Of a stretch of DNA of 64,000 bases, positions 61,099-64,000 are shown piece by piece. Positions within the stretch are counted from its first letter, which is position 1; each line of letters starts with the position of its first letter. The notes under the pieces were generated by a model that was not told the DNA's origin, ran no database searches, and worked only from the letters and a program-made list of their open reading frames with translations. The DNA is from Granulicatella seriolae (GTDB lineage Bacteria > Bacillota > Bacilli > Lactobacillales > Aerococcaceae): positions 62,001-126,000 of the forward strand of contig NZ_JANHNZ010000004.1 of NCBI RefSeq assembly GCF_024543085.1, read 5' to 3'. The position numbers were made by a program, and so were the translations under genes.

Positions 61099-63642
61099 GT
61101 TTAGAACACCTAAATAATTTCTACTAATGTAGATATGGTGTAGATGCACTGCTAACAGAAAGGTTTAGAACACCTAAATAATTTCTACTAATGTAGATAC
61201 GCCTGTTTTTGGTGTAGTGCTTTTTGTTTAGAACACCTAAATAATTTCTACTAATGTAGATTTGAACCAATGGCCATTATCAGCATCGGGTTTAGAACAC
61301 CTAAATAATTTCTACTAATGTAGATTGCTAATTGCTTGGCCAATGCCTCTTCTCGTTTAGAACACCTAAATAATTTCTACTAATGTAGATAATTCTTCGT
61401 ATAAGGGTGCTTCGATTGTTTAGAACACCTAAATAATTTCTACTAATGTAGATAAGAATATTTATTCATCTACTTGTATTGTTTAGAACACCTAAATAAT
61501 TTCTACTAATGTAGATATACCTAATTGCTTTGATTCTGTTTCCGTTTAGAACACCTAAATAATTTCTACTAATGTAGATTAGTCTGGTTTAGCAAAACAT
61601 TGCAAAAGTTTAGAACACCTAAATAATTTCTACTAATGTAGATTGGAAGTACCGAGAATGGGTATCTTAAATGTTTAGAACACCTAAATAATTTCTACTA
61701 ATGTAGATATTGATGCTGTAGCTTTTCGTGACAAAGTTTAGAACACCTAAATAATTTCTACTAATGTAGATAAAGCAAATGTGGAAGATACAATGGACTG
61801 TTTAGAACACCTAAATAATTTCTACTAATGTAGATAATCGAATAACATCATACACAATCACCTCGTTTAGAACACCTAAATAATTTCTACTAATGTAGAT
61901 AATTTTACTCATTTAAAAGCACCCTTCGTTTAGAACACCTAAATAATTTCTACTAATGTAGATGTATGGTTAACCCTTATTTCTTAGGTATGTTTAGAAC
62001 ACCTAAATAATTTCTACTAATGTAGATCATGACGGTCAACGGAACACTCAACCCACGTTTAGAACACCTAAATAATTTCTACTAATGTAGATGTATTAAT
62101 GTTCATCTGTTTATTACTACCGTTTAGAACACCTAAATAATTTCTACTAATGTAGATGCACCTTGCAAGTAAGCCGTTGTTCGATGTTTAGAACACCTAA
62201 ATAATTTCTACTAATGTAGATATTAGAGACCATCGTAAAGATTTATCGTGTTTAGAACACCTAAATAATTTCTACTAATGTAGATTCATATGGACAACCT
62301 CGTGCTTCACTTGCGTTTAGAACACCTAAATAATTTCTACTAATGTAGATAGGCGTAACTACCGTGCTAAGTTAAATCGTTTAGAACACCTAAATAATTT
62401 CTACTAATGTAGATCCATAACCACGCAAGGCAACGACAATAGTTTAGAACACCTAAATAATTTCTACTAATGTAGATTCAAATTCTAAAATGGTTGTTTG
62501 CTTAGTTTAGAACACCTAAATAATTTCTACTAATGTAGATATTTCTGTTGATGGAATTAAAAATATGGTTTAGAACACCTAAATAATTTCTACTAATGTA
62601 GATCGGTTATGGTAAAATTACTCACGTCAATGTTTAGAACACCTAAATAATTTCTACTAATGTAGATGTAAGTTCGGAGACGATAAATATTCTGGTTTAG
62701 AACACCTAAATAATTTCTACTAATGTAGATGCTCGTCTTGCATGGTTTCCAATCCGGTTTAGAACACCTAAATAATTTCTACTAATGTAGATTAAACGTA
62801 AACTTCTTCAATGGTTAAGTTTAGAACACCTAAATAATTTCTACTAATGTAGATAACCTCTTTTGCCTCTTTTTTTAGCTCGTTTAGAACACCTAAATAA
62901 TTTCTACTAATGTAGATGCAACAGCATCTTTTGATTCATGTGTTGTTTAGAACACCTAAATAATTTCTACTAATGTAGATTCTGGCTTAGCAGAGCGTTT
63001 TGAAGAACGTTTAGAACACCTAAATAATTTCTACTAATGTAGATGCCTAATAAGTTATAAGCTACCTGCCACAAAGTTTAGAACACCTAGATAATTTCTA
63101 CTAATGTAGATAGAAATAGGCTCTTAGATGCCCTAGCGAGTTTAGAACACCTAGATAATTTCTACTAATGTAGATTAGCTTGCTTTGTAGTTCGTCTACT
63201 TCGTTTAGAACACCTAGATAATTTCTACTAATGTAGATAGAGATGCTGACTGGTTTATTTGTATTGTTTAGAACACCTAGATAATTTCTACTAATGTAGA
63301 TAAACAGCGAACAAAGTGCTAGAAGCTATGTTTAGAACACCTAAATAATTTCTACTAATGTAGATAGGTCGGGGATGAGCCTTCCATTCATAGGTTTAGA
63401 ACACCTAAATAATTTCTACTAATGTAGATAGGTCGGGGATGAGCCTTCCATTCATAGGTTTAGAACACCTAAATAATTTCTACTAATGTAGATAAATGAA
63501 ATAAGCATAAGCGCCTGTCTGTTTAGAACACCTAAGTAATTTCTACTAATGTAGATTATTATTTTAGATATATATGTTGAGGAACTTGAGGTTTGTTTGG
63601 TGGTAGATAAAAAACACTTAAATAATTTCTACTACTGTAGAT
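61099..63642 (+). CRISPR. Type V-A CRISPR array, 39 repeats plus a degenerate terminal repeat
   Basis: The 36-nt repeats start GTTTAGAACACC and end AATTTCTACTAATGTAGAT, whose TCTAC-TAAT-GTAGA hairpin is the Cas12a crRNA handle. By reading I count repeats starting at 61099, 61163, 61226 and so on to 63521, with 38 spacers of 26-31 nt between them. Two adjacent spacers (63366-63393 and 63430-63457) are identical. Repeats at 63076, 63140, 63203 and 63266 carry A to G at position 15, and the repeat at 63521 carries A to G at position 16. After a 50-nt interval a degenerate repeat ends at 63642 (handle loop TACT). Confidence 0.97.
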
Positions 63643-63732
63643 GGATATCATAAAAGAAGACTTTAAAAAACAGTCTATATCTCAAGATAGATGCCTGATT
63701 AGTCTAAAATAAATATTTAACCTACCACCAAA
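63596..63732. repeat. Inverted repeat flanking the terminal degenerate CRISPR repeat
   Basis: TTTGGTGGTAG (63596-63606) is the exact reverse complement of CTACCACCAAA (63722-63732), with further similarity outside. The pair brackets the degenerate last repeat and ~80 nt of trailer. It could be a terminator-like structure for the array transcript or a recombination scar. Confidence 0.55.
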
Positions 63733-63743
63733 GCAAATTTTTT

Positions 63744-63770
63744 TTGGAATTTACTTTTATCTGTTATACT
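63744..63770 (+). promoter_or_regulatory. trxA: Promoter of trxA
   Basis: TTGGAA (63744-63749) and TATACT (63765-63770), 15 bp apart, with TG one base before the -10 box, lie about 32 nt before the thioredoxin start codon. The short spacing is partly offset by the extended -10. Confidence 0.55.
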
Positions 63771-63801
63771 ACATTCTAGATAAAGAGAAAGGGTGTTAAA
63801 C

Positions 63802-64000
63802 ATGGTATTAGCATTAACAGATAAAAACTTTGAAGCAGAAACAAAAGAAGGATTAGTTTTAGTAGATTTTTGGGCTACTTGGTGTGGTCCTTGTCGCATG
63901 CAATCACCAGTTATTGACCAGCTTGATGAAGAAATGGGAGATAAGGTGACATTCACAAAAGTGGATGTTGATGAAAATCCAGCAACTGCTCAACAATTTG
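63802..64000 (+). CDS. trxA: Thioredoxin (3' end outside window)
   Basis: This is the N-terminal ~66 residues of thioredoxin, the general cytosolic disulfide reductase. The active site is WATWCGPCRM near residue 30, followed by KVDVDENPATAQQF. The frame stays open to the window end, so the last third is missing. GAAAGGGTG lies 6-7 nt before the ATG. It lies directly after the CRISPR array but has its own promoter and is a housekeeping gene, so it marks the right edge of the CRISPR-Cas region. Confidence 0.95.
   Translation, partial: MVLALTDKNFEAETKEGLVLVDFWATWCGPCRMQSPVIDQLDEEMGDKVTFTKVDVDENPATAQQF

Noticed and set aside
61135-63520. Self-targeting spacers against genes in this window.
   Set aside because: By eye no spacer matches any other part of the window; a whole-genome search was not possible.

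Overview
The window is a chromosomal segment of a low-GC Gram-positive bacterium, almost certainly of the order Lactobacillales. The evidence is the gene order polA-mutM-coaE-nrdR-dnaB-dnaI-(T-box)thrS, the ecsAB-ytmP-trmB-ytoP-ytpR-murC cluster, strong AGGAGG-type ribosome binding sites, T-box leaders and lipobox lipoproteins. I cannot fix the genus; an Aerococcaceae/Carnobacteriaceae-like lineage is a guess. No rRNA or tRNA gene was seen.

Layout. 0-8 kb holds the 3' end of a magnesium P-type ATPase and a set of small accessory and stress enzymes: histidine phosphatase, MerR/aldo-keto reductase pair, VOC proteins, sugar acetyltransferase, tandem GNAT and HisC-type aminotransferase. 8.8-16.2 kb holds an ACT regulator, a HAD phosphatase, a MATE exporter, a CPBP protease, the DUF1858/DUF438 pair and a Na/Pi cotransporter. 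16.7-22.7 kb has an ABC-F protein and a polyphosphate operon (nucleoside deoxyribosyltransferase, ppx, ppk). 23-28 kb holds a secreted coiled-coil/3D-domain cell-wall protein, a glutamine-type ABC transporter, a YvrJ-type miniprotein and a Cof phosphatase. 28-38 kb holds ung, hit/ytxH and the long ecs-to-murC run. 38.5-41.1 kb is a T-box controlled amino-acid ABC transporter whose specifier reads as arginine. 41.5-52.8 kb is the replication/repair run plus thrS and a phosphodiesterase. 53-54.8 kb has a lipoprotein and a YczE-like membrane protein.

55.2-63.6 kb is a complete type V-A CRISPR-Cas system: cas12a, cas4, cas1 and cas2 all overlapping or abutting on the plus strand, a 153-nt leader, and an array of 39 36-nt repeats plus one degenerate terminal repeat. 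Cas12a keeps its RuvC triad, the nuclease-domain Arg, the pre-crRNA processing His and the PAM-contacting Lys, so the system looks intact. trxA starts just beyond the array.

The most striking unexplained signal is a family of about a dozen non-coding, inverted-repeat elements of roughly 80-420 bp scattered through gene gaps. They share a core with ends like CAAAAGAGTT / AACTCTTTTG. Several also have outer arms of the type GGGGCTGGGCAAAAAGTCC. They occur in both orientations and sit mostly downstream of genes. Copies are joined to each other at the same internal position three times, and one copy supplies the last codons of a protein. One copy lies immediately upstream of the cas12a promoter.
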